Shown here in pieces: positions 1 through 12,379 of a DNA stretch of 64,000 nt (position 1 is its first letter; each line of letters opens with the position of its first letter). Where the stretch lies: the NCBI GenBank assembly GCA_015060395.1, contig SUYP01000001.1:1-64000 (forward strand), given 5' to 3'. The notes beneath the pieces are model-generated. The model ran no database searches. It was not told the DNA's origin and saw only the letters and a program-made list of their open reading frames with translations. The position numbers and the translations under genes are program-made. Origin of the DNA: Bacteroidales bacterium. Lineage in GTDB: Bacteria; Bacteroidota; Bacteroidia; Bacteroidales; UBA932.

Positions 1-76
1 AGAAACGCTTTCACGCCTTGCCCTTTTAATTTCACATATTGCCTGGCTGCAATGCTCTCTTTATTTAAACAGTTTC

Positions 77-1918
77 TTAAAGTGCAGGGTAGATATGTTT
101 CCAGATGAGATTGAGTTCGGCCTGCATATCCTGGATGTGTGCTGTGGTCACTACTACGGCATTCTTTTCAGGAATGACAAGGATGTACTGACCGTTTGCA
201 CCGTCTGCCCGGAATGAGTTGTACCTGCTCCTCCACATCTGATAGCCATAGCCCTGAAGCCAGTCGCTTGTCTTTGCGACTTTCCTGAGTTTGTCTGCAT
301 CATCTGAATTCATACCGGCAGGAACGCAAGGCACCTGTGCCGATGAAGCAGATTCAATCCATTCGGCAGGAACGACCTGGCAGCCGTTGAACTGACCTTT
401 CTGGAGGATCATCAGACCCATCTTGGCCAGATCTTCCGTCTTGAGGAAAAGCCCCCATCCACCGGTGTTTACACCCTCCGGTGACTCTGCCCAGCTGACA
501 TTGTTGATGCCAAGCGGTCTGAACAGGCGAGGGAAGAGGTAGTCCACGAGTTTCTGGTCTGTAACCTTCTGTACCATAGCGGAGAGCACATATGTTCCAA
601 GGCTGTTGTAGCAGTAGAGTGTACCAGGCTTATGTGTGAAAGGATGCTCCATGAAGAGTCTGATCCAGCTTACTTCAGTGTTTGTTCGTGAAGCGTATGT
701 AGGGTCGGTAGAGTGGCCGCATGTCATAGTGAGGAGATCCTTCACGGTAACCTCTTTCAGGTTGTCAGAAGGGTTCTCAGGGCAATGCTCAGGGAACATA
801 TCCACCAGCTTGTCATCCAGGCTCAGAAGTCCTTCGGAAATGGCAAGACCGACTGCCATCGATGTGAATGTCTTGCTGACAGAGTTGAGGATGTGAGGCT
901 CATCGGCAGATCCCTCGCTCATCCAGTTTTCATAGACTACAGCTCCATCTTTCACAATCATGATGCTGTGGAGGTCCTGGCCTTCCTTTTCGACAGCTGC
1001 AAGATATTTCTCTGCAGCCTTGGCCATTTTGGCTGGAGCATCGGCACGTGGGAGCGACTTGGTCAGCTGGTTGATATCAATCAGTTTGATACCACGCTTA
1101 TTGATAGCTTCCAACACCTTAGGACTCTTGAGAAGGTCAGTCACGCCCTGACGGTCTGCAGCTACATCCTCGTAGCCCACGTGCATTACGGTCTGCATCT
1201 CGGAATCGTTGTATGCAGGATGGTCCACGAACATATATCTCTTGCCTTCCTCAAGCTTGTCCAGCATCTTGATGAAGGCGGCAACCTTTTCTTCAGCAGT
1301 AGCTTTCGGACCATCATAGCCTACATATTCAAAGTCATATTGCTCGAATGCATCGAAACGGTCCACGGAAGGGAGATTATATTCTTTGGACAGTTTCTGT
1401 ATGAGGGCATTGACTTCAGGACTGTAGCCTGTCGACATCATATGGCCGGAGATGTGTGTGATCTGAGGAATGTTTTTCAGAGCGAGTTCGATCTGTGCGC
1501 GGAACTCCTTCTCGATTTCCTTTATGTCAAACTTCGATGCGTTTTCCATTACGGACTGTCCCGGATATGCTGGATTCGGTCCCATCATCGGGAAGAAATA
1601 GCCGTTCTCATCCACCAGACTCGGGCAGTTTGTGAGAGGTCTCCATTTGACATTTTCCCACTCGCTGGTAATTGCCAGGTGCACGCCGACGTCGAGGCCC
1701 GGGTTTTCCTTCAGCATCTTCACGGCCTCCGGGAACCAGGCTCCCACGGCCAGCACCTCGACAGATCTGGCTATGCCGTTCTGATAGGTGTCGATACTGG
1801 CTGTGTTGACTGAATGCAAAGCTCCCATATCATCGATTCGGATGACAAGTTCCTGAGCCTTTACGCTGAAATATGACAGAATCAATGCCGAAGCAAGAAG
1901 TATCCTTAATGTTTTCAT
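77..1918 (-). CDS. ChbG/YdjC-like deacetylase fused to a beta-lactamase-fold serine hydrolase
   Basis: About 613 residues from the ATG at 1918; the longer frame upstream overlaps the preceding gene and lacks a signal peptide, while this start gives one (residues 1-21, ending VKAQ). Residues 22-290 look like the YdjC/ChbG carbohydrate deacetylase family: RIDD near residue 27-30, GVH near 78-80 and HISGH at 155-159 are the expected metal ligands. Residues about 300-613 look like a class C beta-lactamase/esterase fold: S346-V-S-K349 is the SxxK motif and Y437-N-S the tyrosine motif. Family knowledge suggests removal of acyl groups from saccharides; the fusion of two deacylating folds is inferred to act on one substrate in the periplasm. 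It is the last gene of the PUL operon, 11 bp after the acyltransferase. Substrate is not deducible. Confidence 0.8.
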   Translation of the reverse strand: MKTLRILLASALILSYFSVKAQELVIRIDDMGALHSVNTASIDTYQNGIARSVEVLAVGAWFPEAVKMLKENPGLDVGVHLAITSEWENVKWRPLTNCPSLVDENGYFFPMMGPNPAYPGQSVMENASKFDIKEIEKEFRAQIELALKNIPQITHISGHMMSTGYSPEVNALIQKLSKEYNLPSVDRFDAFEQYDFEYVGYDGPKATAEEKVAAFIKMLDKLEEGKRYMFVDHPAYNDSEMQTVMHVGYEDVAADRQGVTDLLKSPKVLEAINKRGIKLIDINQLTKSLPRADAPAKMAKAAEKYLAAVEKEGQDLHSIMIVKDGAVVYENWMSEGSADEPHILNSVSKTFTSMAVGLAISEGLLSLDDKLVDMFPEHCPENPSDNLKEVTVKDLLTMTCGHSTDPTYASRTNTEVSWIRLFMEHPFTHKPGTLYCYNSLGTYVLSAMVQKVTDQKLVDYLFPRLFRPLGINNVSWAESPEGVNTGGWGLFLKTEDLAKMGLMILQKGQFNGCQVVPAEWIESASSAQVPCVPAGMNSDDADKLRKVAKTSDWLQGYGYQMWRSRYNSFRADGANGQYILVIPEKNAVVVTTAHIQDMQAELNLIWKHIYPAL

Positions 1919-1929
1919 ATAATCGAAAA

Positions 1930-3189
1930 TTATGGTTTGAATATTATCAGTGCAACAGCCGCTGCAATGAGTGCGCCTGCTGTGACCTTGATCCATAGAG
2001 GCAGTTTCTGCTCACCCTTCAGCCAATGGTCTGTAAGCCATTGGCGTGCAGGCTCATCGAACGCCTTGAATACGCCGAATGCAAGAATGATGGACATAAA
2101 GAACACACCGGCGGCAGAAGCAACCTGTATCCATACAGGTGCGTCTGGATGCTCTGCCACAAATCCCATATGCATATAAATGAGAGGATAGTGTGTTATG
2201 TATATCGGATAGGATATGTCACCAAGGAATTTGCATATTTTTGCCAGACCGGGATTCTTGATGCTGCTTCCTGCTCCCATAAGCACGATCAATGGGAATG
2301 CGATCAGAATCATAACTGCCTGATATGCTCCGTTAGCCACACCATCCTTTCCGCCGATACAAGGAATTGAAAGTATGGTTATAAGGATAAGAGATGTCCA
2401 GATGAATCCGCCCTTCACCCTGATAGGGCTGCCGCTCGGATTGTCTTCAGATCTGCGTTTGGACAGAATCCTGGAGATGATGAGTCCGCATAGGAACGGG
2501 TAGAGCAGACGTGTGAAACCAAGGTATATCTGTTCCGGATCCAATGACCATCCTCCTTTGACGTGGTACTGTGGGCCGTATGGCAGGATGCCGAACATAT
2601 CCCATCCTAATGTAAAGTCAAGTGTGAAGATGGCTGCGCCTGCGCAAAGAATGCAAAGTACACAGGTAGGGAGGTGGCGGAACACGAGGGCATATAGGAT
2701 ATTGCCTATATATTCGAATGTCAATGTCCAGTTCGGACCATTGAATGAGTTCATCTCGTTCCAGCCTCTGATGTCCAGACCTCTGCCGCAAGGAATCATA
2801 AAGAATCCCATAATCAGACAAAGTCCGAATTTCCAGAACGGGATGGTCACTGAATGTGTAAAGTATCCTGCGCCGAAGAAGAACATACAGGCACCGATTA
2901 TGGTGGCGACGATGACCATCGGATGCAGACGTGTAAGACGGCGCTTGAAGAATCCCCCAAGAGTCATTTTTCCCCATCTGTCATCATAGGCATATCCGAT
3001 TACAAATCCGGAGAGCACGAAGAAGAAATCCACTGCCAGATAGCCGTGATTGATCCACTGCTGTCCTCCAGGTGGACAATATGTCTCACCCAGGTGAAAC
3101 AGAATCACAAGCAGCGATGCCACTCCTCTGAGTCCATCCAAAATCTCATATCTCGGCTTCGACTCCAGATAAACATTTTCCTTTGCCAT
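1930..3189 (-). CDS. acyltransferase-3 (OafA/YrhL-type) membrane acyltransferase
   Basis: 419 residues. The N-terminus after a charged stretch reads YEILDGLRGVASLLVILFHL, the typical first helix of the acyltransferase-3 family with its conserved arginine and histidine, and about ten hydrophobic helices follow (for example AVDFFFVLSGFVIGYAYD and the pair near the C-terminus). Members transfer acetyl or other acyl groups to sugars across the inner membrane. It sits between the CE1-type esterase gene (7 bp) and the deacetylase fusion (11 bp), so it is co-transcribed with esterases. That is odd for a degradative locus, because this family adds acyl groups. It may re-acylate an uptake product or modify a cell-surface glycan. 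Family call is firm, role is open. Confidence 0.88.
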   Translation of the reverse strand: MAKENVYLESKPRYEILDGLRGVASLLVILFHLGETYCPPGGQQWINHGYLAVDFFFVLSGFVIGYAYDDRWGKMTLGGFFKRRLTRLHPMVIVATIIGACMFFFGAGYFTHSVTIPFWKFGLCLIMGFFMIPCGRGLDIRGWNEMNSFNGPNWTLTFEYIGNILYALVFRHLPTCVLCILCAGAAIFTLDFTLGWDMFGILPYGPQYHVKGGWSLDPEQIYLGFTRLLYPFLCGLIISRILSKRRSEDNPSGSPIRVKGGFIWTSLILITILSIPCIGGKDGVANGAYQAVMILIAFPLIVLMGAGSSIKNPGLAKICKFLGDISYPIYITHYPLIYMHMGFVAEHPDAPVWIQVASAAGVFFMSIILAFGVFKAFDEPARQWLTDHWLKGEQKLPLWIKVTAGALIAAAVALIIFKP

Positions 3190-3195
3190 TTTGTC

Positions 3196-6733
<3,538 letters not shown>

Positions 6734-6746
6734 TGGTTATCAGTGT

Positions 6747-7976
6747 TTATTCAAATATAGTCAATACTTTATGTATTATCTTAGGACTGCAAGCATTCCA
6801 GAACGGCCAGTCGTGCGATCCCGGACGGGTGATGTACTCGTATGGAATCCCGTAGCCGGCAAGCGTGTTTATGAACGGATCATTGCTGCCGACAGTCGTG
6901 TCTTCAGTTCCTATTTCGAGCGTGAATCCCGGCAGTTCATCGAGTTTGCCGGCGCTCACGGTCTGAGCGATGAGTTCCGCAGGATCAGGTGCCGACACTC
7001 CTACATTTATGGCAGCAGAACAAGCATAGACGTAGCAGAACATCTCTGGATGGAGAGTCCCGTAATAGAGCGAGCCATATCCTCCCATTGAAAGGCCACC
7101 GATGGCACGGGATTTCTTTTCCGCCTTGATTGCGTATGTCGATTCGATGTAAGGAATGAATTCCTGGAAAAAGAAGGACATATACTTAGGACCGCCGTTG
7201 AAGCCGTCACAGTAGAAGTTGTTTCCTCCGTCCGGAGCCACGATGATCAGCTCCTTGCCGGTCTTCTCTGCATATTCCCTTGCGTATGCAGGCATCGTTC
7301 CACCGCCTGACCATATTGATCCGGTGTTATCCTGAAGCCAGTCGTTGTTGTTGCCGCCATATCCGTGCAGCATATAAAGCACCGGATATTTCTTCGTTCC
7401 GTCATAGCTTTCCGGAAGATATATCGAATACTTGACACTTGTATTCATCAGGTCGCTTTTGACAGTGAGGTCCTTCTGGTATATTTCGTTGGCTCCGGTT
7501 GAAAGCGAACTATACTTCTGGGTATCGAAATATAGCTTTTTGTTGTCTGCAATGCCTGTAAACTTTCCCTTTTCTGTCTCCAGATTGAATACTATGTCGT
7601 ATTCGTAGTTCCATTTGCTGACAGCAATTGTACCTCCGGTGACCTTGACTGCCTCTCCTCCGATGGAAAGGTGTGTGATGGTTGCCTTCAGTTTTCCGGT
7701 AGCGGGAGTTATTTCGTCTTCTACGATTTCATACCATCCGGTCTCAAGATAAGTGTGCCAGCTTGGAGCAGAGAATACCAGCAGGTTATCGGATTTGTCC
7801 TCAAAACTCAGTGTGATGCGTCTCCATCCGTTCGGTTCCGGCTCGGCTTCATCAAGAATCTTGACCAGATTGAAATCCAGTCCGGTAGGCAATTGCTCTT
7901 CAGGAGTATTATTGTCTTCTCCGCAAGCCCAGATGAGCAGCAGAGAAGACAACAGTATTGATATTTTCTTTAACAT
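6747..7976 (-). CDS. lipoprotein esterase, CE1/EsteraseD-type, with a distinct N-terminal beta domain
   Basis: 409 residues. Lipobox LIWAC puts the lipidated cysteine at residue 18, so this is an envelope-anchored lipoprotein, unlike its neighbours. Residues about 33-165 form a beta-rich domain not obviously the E-set of the paralogues. Residues about 170-409 are the hydrolase: HGYGGNNNDW at 204-213, nucleophile S296 in GLSMGGYGS, GTEDTT as acid region and GSHDW as histidine region. The predicted reaction is ester cleavage on a saccharide, possibly at the cell surface. It lies 9 bp downstream of the CBM48-esterase gene and 13 bp upstream of the GH3 gene, within the same operon. Confidence 0.88.
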   Translation of the reverse strand: MLKKISILLSSLLLIWACGEDNNTPEEQLPTGLDFNLVKILDEAEPEPNGWRRITLSFEDKSDNLLVFSAPSWHTYLETGWYEIVEDEITPATGKLKATITHLSIGGEAVKVTGGTIAVSKWNYEYDIVFNLETEKGKFTGIADNKKLYFDTQKYSSLSTGANEIYQKDLTVKSDLMNTSVKYSIYLPESYDGTKKYPVLYMLHGYGGNNNDWLQDNTGSIWSGGGTMPAYAREYAEKTGKELIIVAPDGGNNFYCDGFNGGPKYMSFFFQEFIPYIESTYAIKAEKKSRAIGGLSMGGYGSLYYGTLHPEMFCYVYACSAAINVGVSAPDPAELIAQTVSAGKLDELPGFTLEIGTEDTTVGSNDPFINTLAGYGIPYEYITRPGSHDWPFWNACSPKIIHKVLTIFE

Positions 7977-7985
7977 TTGCGATCC

Positions 7986-9191
7986 TTAGAAGAGTTTCGG
8001 AACGAATTCAGTGAGATAGATCCTCCAGTTCCTCCAGATGTGTCCGCCTCCGTTTTCAAGGTATTCGTGAGGATAGCCCTTTTCGTTAAGTTTCTTTACG
8101 AAATCCTGATTTGCCTGAATGAGGAAGTCTGTGTTGCCACACCCGATCCAGAGAAGATTCGGTTTCTTGCTGAAGTAAGTCGCGAGTTTTGCATCGAAAT
8201 CCTGATAGATAGGAGAAATATTGGTATCGCTTACTCCGATTGCAGCTGAGAACATACCTGAATATCCGAACATATCAGGATTGTTGAGGGTGATATACAA
8301 TGTGTGGAATCCTCCCATCGAAAGGCCGCAGATGGCGCGGCTCTGCTTCTTGGCGATGGTCCTGTAATTGCTGTCTATGAATTTTACGATTTCAGGGAAT
8401 GAAGTCTCGAATGTACCTTCCATAGTCTGAGGCAGCGCAGTCGTAGGGTGGATGTAGCCTGTTGAGTTCTCGCACGGAGCCGCTTCCTGAGAGATGTTGC
8501 CGTTTGTGAATACTACGATCATAGGCTGAGCCTTACCCTGTGCAATGAGATTGTCAAGCACCTGAGCGGCACGTCCCTGTGCAATCCACGCATCTTCGTC
8601 TCCACCGATGCCGTGAAGTACATACAGTACAGGATATTTCTGCTTTCTGTTCTGCTCGTATCCGGCAGGAGTATAGACGCTCAGTCTGCGGTCGAAACCT
8701 GCTTTAGCACTCTCATACCACACTTTTGAAACTGTTCCGTGAGGTACGTCCTGGATGGTGTAGAGGTCAGCACGTCCGCCGGGAACTATGAATGCGCTGG
8801 TGAGCGAAGCGATGTCACGGTTCACCCACATATTGTTGTTGTCAATTACATTGTTGCCGTCCACATTGAATGTATATGTGTACATCTCCGGAGCCACTTT
8901 GAAGTCAGTGGTGTATTCCCAGATGCCGTTCTGTCCTTCCTTGAGTTCAGCAACGCCAGGAGCGTCAAATGTCATCTCCTGATCACCCATCTTGAATGTC
9001 ATTTTCTGAGTAGGGAGGAAATCACCTGATACGGTTACCTTTACTGCTTTCGGAGCACGGTAGCGGAATGTTACGGTACCGTCTTCGTTGATTTCGGGTG
9101 ATGTTACTGATGCTCCACCCCAGAGTGCTTCCTGGGCGAATGAACTGCCCGCCATAAGGAGGGCGGCAGCTATTGTTATGATTTTCTTCAT
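7986..9191 (-). CDS. secreted esterase: CBM48-like E-set domain plus CE1-type hydrolase (paralogue 2)
   Basis: 401 residues. Signal peptide at 1-20 (GSSFAQ). E-set/CBM48-like domain at about 25-135 with the same SPEINEDGTVTFRYRAP and VSGDFLP blocks as the 3196-4395 product. Catalytic domain at about 150-401 with HGIGGDEDAW at 193-202, nucleophile S291 in GLSMGGFHT, GNTDF as acid region and GGGHIW as histidine region. The close similarity in length, domain order and motifs indicates duplication within the locus. Divergence around the nucleophile flank and in the loop near residues 235-260 suggests different acyl or sugar preferences. It starts 10 bp after the preceding esterase gene. Confidence 0.9.
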   Translation of the reverse strand: MKKIITIAAALLMAGSSFAQEALWGGASVTSPEINEDGTVTFRYRAPKAVKVTVSGDFLPTQKMTFKMGDQEMTFDAPGVAELKEGQNGIWEYTTDFKVAPEMYTYTFNVDGNNVIDNNNMWVNRDIASLTSAFIVPGGRADLYTIQDVPHGTVSKVWYESAKAGFDRRLSVYTPAGYEQNRKQKYPVLYVLHGIGGDEDAWIAQGRAAQVLDNLIAQGKAQPMIVVFTNGNISQEAAPCENSTGYIHPTTALPQTMEGTFETSFPEIVKFIDSNYRTIAKKQSRAICGLSMGGFHTLYITLNNPDMFGYSGMFSAAIGVSDTNISPIYQDFDAKLATYFSKKPNLLWIGCGNTDFLIQANQDFVKKLNEKGYPHEYLENGGGHIWRNWRIYLTEFVPKLF

Positions 9192-9201
9192 ATCTTAAGT
9201 C

Positions 9202-10344
9202 TTATTTGAAAAGCAGCGGTGCGAATGTATTGAGATAGAGTCTCCAGTTAGCCCATACGTGGCCACCTTCACTTACATAATATGTGTGTTCGAGGCCGTT
9301 TTCAGTGAGGGCTGCGTCAAGTTCGTTTGCCTGGTCGAAAAGGAAATCCGTATTTCCGCAGGCAAGCCAGTAGAGTTTGTAGCCGGCCTTCTTGATGCCC
9401 TGAAGCTGTGCGTCCAGTTCAGGAGACTTTCTTGAACCCATTGAAAGAGGACATATATAGTCGAACTTGTCAGGATACATACCTGTGGCAGCGATCGTAT
9501 GTCCGCCACCCATCGACAGACCTGCAATCGCCCTGTGAGATTTCTTTGCGACAGTGCGATAATTCTTCTCGATGAAAGGAACGATTTCCTCTACAAGGCT
9601 CTGTACATAGAGATTGCGGTTTGCCGGGTCTCTCCAGTCATACTCAGTTGTCGGAAGACCGAATGTCTGAGCAGCCTGCTGATTAGGATTTCCGTTAGGC
9701 ATTACCACGATCATAGGTTTTGCAAGGCCTTTCTCGATGAGATTGTCCAGAATCTGTGCGGTACGGCCCATAGATGACCAGGCTTCTTCGTCACCACCTG
9801 CTCCGTGAAGGAGATAGAGTACCGGGTATTTTGCCTTAGGATTGCTCTCATATCCGTACGGAGTATAGACTGTAAGACGGCGGTTGATGCCGAGGATCTT
9901 GCTGTCATACCAAGGATGGCTTACTGTACCTCTCTGGTTTGCAGGACGATAGTTCTCTGTACGCTCTCCGTCCACGAGGAGCATACTGAGATAGCGTGAT
10001 CCGTCACGCTGAACCATCACGTTCTGCGGATCGTTCACCATAACACCGTCTGCAACAAAGTTGTATGTGTAGATTTCTGGTTCTGGGAGTGGAATAGTGA
10101 CTTCCCATACATTGTTCTCTCCGCGGGTCATATCGATAGTACCGCCCCAAGGGTTCGGCATCCAAGAACCGCTGAGCTTTACTACTGTCGCGTAATCGGC
10201 TTTGAGCCTGAAAGTTACGCTGTCGTTTTGGATTTCAGGGGAAACAACAGGTTTCTGTCCCCATACGAAATTGCTCAATTCCTGAGCATTGAGTGCTCCG
10301 GCTGCAATCAGCAGCGAAGCAATGATTGCTGTTATTCGTTTCAT
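9202..10344 (-). CDS. secreted esterase: E-set domain plus CE1-type hydrolase (paralogue 3)
   Basis: 380 residues. Signal peptide at 1-20 (AGALNA). A shorter E-set domain (about 28-125, with KLSGSWMPNPWGG) precedes the hydrolase at about 135-380: HGAGGDEEAW at 180-189, nucleophile S277 in GLSMGGGHT, GNTDF and GGHVWANW. This is the first enzyme gene after the surface-binding protein, separated from it by a strong hairpin at 10355-10397. Expected role is ester removal from an acylated glycan or glycoside in the periplasm or at the outer membrane. More diverged from the other two CBM48-type esterases than they are from each other. Confidence 0.9.
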   Translation of the reverse strand: MKRITAIIASLLIAAGALNAQELSNFVWGQKPVVSPEIQNDSVTFRLKADYATVVKLSGSWMPNPWGGTIDMTRGENNVWEVTIPLPEPEIYTYNFVADGVMVNDPQNVMVQRDGSRYLSMLLVDGERTENYRPANQRGTVSHPWYDSKILGINRRLTVYTPYGYESNPKAKYPVLYLLHGAGGDEEAWSSMGRTAQILDNLIEKGLAKPMIVVMPNGNPNQQAAQTFGLPTTEYDWRDPANRNLYVQSLVEEIVPFIEKNYRTVAKKSHRAIAGLSMGGGHTIAATGMYPDKFDYICPLSMGSRKSPELDAQLQGIKKAGYKLYWLACGNTDFLFDQANELDAALTENGLEHTYYVSEGGHVWANWRLYLNTFAPLLFK

Positions 10345-10354
10345 CGTGCTTGTG

Positions 10355-10397
10355 TTTGGACCGCTGTTAAGCAGATGTCTCTTAACAGCGGTCCAAA
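10355..10397 (-). other. 17-bp intercistronic hairpin inside the PUL operon
   Basis: Perfect inverted repeat: TTTGGACCGCTGTTAAG at 10355-10371 and its complement at 10381-10397, with a 9-nt loop. It lies between the surface-binding lipoprotein gene and the first esterase gene. On the minus (coding) strand the stem is followed by AAACACAAGC, not a U-tract, so it is not a classical terminator. Most likely an RNA stability or processing element that lets the upstream susCD-type genes be expressed at a different level from the enzymes. Confidence 0.7.
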
Positions 10398-10404
10398 TAT
10401 ACTA

Positions 10405-12339
10405 TTAAAGTGTTAATGTTCCAATATACTGTGCGTTGACAAGTGAACTCTGGAGACTGATGGTATAGATGTCACCATCAACAGATACTGTAAGAGTGCC
10501 ATCGGTAACCTTTCCCTCTACGATGGCTGCTCCATCTACAACGCTCCACCAGCAGGTTCCCCAGTTCTCGAATACCATTCCGATACCCCAGAGGTCACCC
10601 GGATCCCAACCTATGCCAAATTCGCCTTCAGCGATCTGACCGCCCGTTGCACAGGCATTGTAAGTACCGGCAGCAAGCTTACCGTCAGCAGAGTAAACGT
10701 CGAGTGCAAGGTAGTGCCCCTCACCTTCCCATACTGTCTGCCAGGTTGTAGGGTCAGTTGTTGACGAAATTCCGTCCTCAGCGAGGTTGATTGTCACTGA
10801 ATTTGTTCCGTTTGCAACGTTGCTTGTTGCTGAAAGAAGGGTAGTAAGTTCTACATACTCTACTTCAGGCTCTGAGCCGCCACCAAGGTCCACAACCTCG
10901 ATAGGAGCGCCTGTGCCGTCAACGAACTGTGCTACAGGATAAGTGAACTTCGCGTTCAGAAGAGTTGACTTCAGTTTGATCACGAGGTTTGAACCCTCAA
11001 CGAGAACCTGAACTGTACCGTCAGTAACCTTGCCTTCTGCAACTGCTGCACCGCCGGCAACATTCCACCAGCAGGTACCCCAGTTCTCGAATACCATACC
11101 GATGCCCCAGAGATCACCTGGATCCCAACCGATACCGAATTCACCGGCGTTGATTGTGCCGGCAGTAGCGCAAGCATTGTATGTACCTGTATAAAGTTTG
11201 CCATCCTCAGAGTAGATGTCAAGGGCAAGATAGTGGCCTTCGCCTTCCCAGACTGTCTGCCAGGTTGTAGGGTCAGTTGTTGACGAAATTCCGTCCTCAG
11301 CCATATTGATAGTCAGAGACTTTGTTCCGTTAGCCACGTTGCTTGTTGCAGAAAGAAGGGTAGTGAGTTCTGTATAATCGGTGTCATCGCCATCGTCACC
11401 GGCACCTCCGTCAGGATCGACAGCCTCGATCTTGCCGCTGTAAACCATCCAGAGACCGTTGTGGTTGTAGGTGATCGTGTACTTTGAGCCTGACTTCTCC
11501 ACGATGATGTCGCCTTCGCTGATCTTCTCTGCAGTAGTTGTGCCGTTAGATACTGTCCACCAGCAGGTTCCCCAGTTCTCGAATACCATTCCGATACCCC
11601 AGAGATCACCCGGATCCCAGCCGATACCGTACTCTCCTTCAGCGATGCTTCCACCGGCTGCAGAAGGCCTGTATGTGCCAGGGTGGAGGAAACCGTCAGT
11701 TGAATAGAAGTCAACTGCGAGATAGTTGCCTTCACCTGTCCAGACTGTCTGCCAGGTGGTAGGATCGAGTGAAGACGATATTCCGTCAGTTCCGAGGTTG
11801 ATGGTTACTGAGTTTGTTCCGTTCGCTACGTTGCTTGTCGCACTGATCATCTGAGTGAGCTTGATCGGCTCAGGATCAGGCTCGTATGCGAGGATTACAG
11901 TTGACTTGAAATCAACGATGCTTTCGTCAGCCAGCCAGAGGATACCTGAGAAACTGTAAGTTCCCGTGCCTTGAACGATCTTGATCGAACCGCTCTCTAC
12001 AGGAATGTTGTTGAATGTAGTACCGCCATTACCTACGATGTACGTATTCTTCTTTGCCTGATCGGCAGGAGAAGGAGTATAACTTCCGTCAGCAATGAAA
12101 TATTTGTCACCTACAAGTTTCATAGAGAGGGTAGCATTCGATCCGCTTACCTCAACGGTGAATGTACGGGTCTTGTCCCCCTTCTCTACAGATTGTGACA
12201 CAAGAGTGTTGAGTTCGTATGCCGCAGGCTTTTCATATTTGCCTGTAAGAGGCTGTATGGCGTCCTCTACGCAGGAGCTGAGTGCCAGGATTCCGGCAAC
12301 TGCAGCGAATACTTTATATAATAGTTTCATATTGTTCAT
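10405..12339 (-). CDS. SusE/F-position surface lipoprotein with three tandem beta modules
   Basis: 644 residues. Lipobox LALSSC puts the lipidated cysteine at residue 23. After an N-terminal beta domain (about 30-155), three homologous modules follow at about 162-304, 326-480 and 497-644. Each contains SATSNVANGT, DPTTWQTVW, GIGWDPGDLWGIGMVFEN and WGTCWW; the many exposed tryptophans suit carbohydrate or aromatic ligand binding. An acidic Gly/Asp linker (DPDGGAGDDGDD) separates modules 1 and 2. Position directly after susD is that of SusE/SusF-type surface glycan-binding proteins, though I do not recognise the module family. The DNA of the modules is nearly identical in places, which indicates recent duplication or gene conversion. 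Start could also be the ATG of residue 4. Confidence 0.8.
   Translation of the reverse strand: MNNMKLLYKVFAAVAGILALSSCVEDAIQPLTGKYEKPAAYELNTLVSQSVEKGDKTRTFTVEVSGSNATLSMKLVGDKYFIADGSYTPSPADQAKKNTYIVGNGGTTFNNIPVESGSIKIVQGTGTYSFSGILWLADESIVDFKSTVILAYEPDPEPIKLTQMISATSNVANGTNSVTINLGTDGISSSLDPTTWQTVWTGEGNYLAVDFYSTDGFLHPGTYRPSAAGGSIAEGEYGIGWDPGDLWGIGMVFENWGTCWWTVSNGTTTAEKISEGDIIVEKSGSKYTITYNHNGLWMVYSGKIEAVDPDGGAGDDGDDTDYTELTTLLSATSNVANGTKSLTINMAEDGISSTTDPTTWQTVWEGEGHYLALDIYSEDGKLYTGTYNACATAGTINAGEFGIGWDPGDLWGIGMVFENWGTCWWNVAGGAAVAEGKVTDGTVQVLVEGSNLVIKLKSTLLNAKFTYPVAQFVDGTGAPIEVVDLGGGSEPEVEYVELTTLLSATSNVANGTNSVTINLAEDGISSTTDPTTWQTVWEGEGHYLALDVYSADGKLAAGTYNACATGGQIAEGEFGIGWDPGDLWGIGMVFENWGTCWWSVVDGAAIVEGKVTDGTLTVSVDGDIYTISLQSSLVNAQYIGTLTL
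10733..11301 (-). repeat. near-identical DNA repeats within the surface-protein gene
   Basis: A 50-nt stretch beginning actgtctgccaggttgtagg is identical at 10733-10782 and 11252-11301. A diverged third copy begins near 11742, and a second conserved block (ccagttctcgaatacca) recurs near 10560, 11080 and 11570. The period is about 490-520 bp, one protein module. This supports recent internal duplication. Confidence 0.85.
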
Positions 12340-12348
12340 CTGTTATAT

Positions 12349-12375
12349 ATTCTTCACTTCGTTCAGAATGACAGG
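12349..12375. repeat. small palindromic repeat (TGTCA-hairpin family), copy 1
   Basis: Between the surface-protein start and the susD stop: ATTCT and AGAAT arms flank CACTTCGTTC, followed by TGACAGGG on the plus strand (minus strand: TGTCA then the hairpin). The same layout occurs at 25411-25435 and 28631-28655, always at a gene boundary. Confidence 0.6.
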
Positions 12376-12379
12376 GTGA

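Noticed and set aside
1..76. Terminator after the PUL operon
   Set aside because: Only a weak 5-bp hairpin (ATTGC/GCAAT at 38-53) and no U-tract; nothing firm can be called.
713..1813. 366-codon plus-strand frame
   Set aside because: It is antisense to the deacetylase/hydrolase fusion gene, which has clear family motifs; the plus-strand translation shows no recognisable domain.
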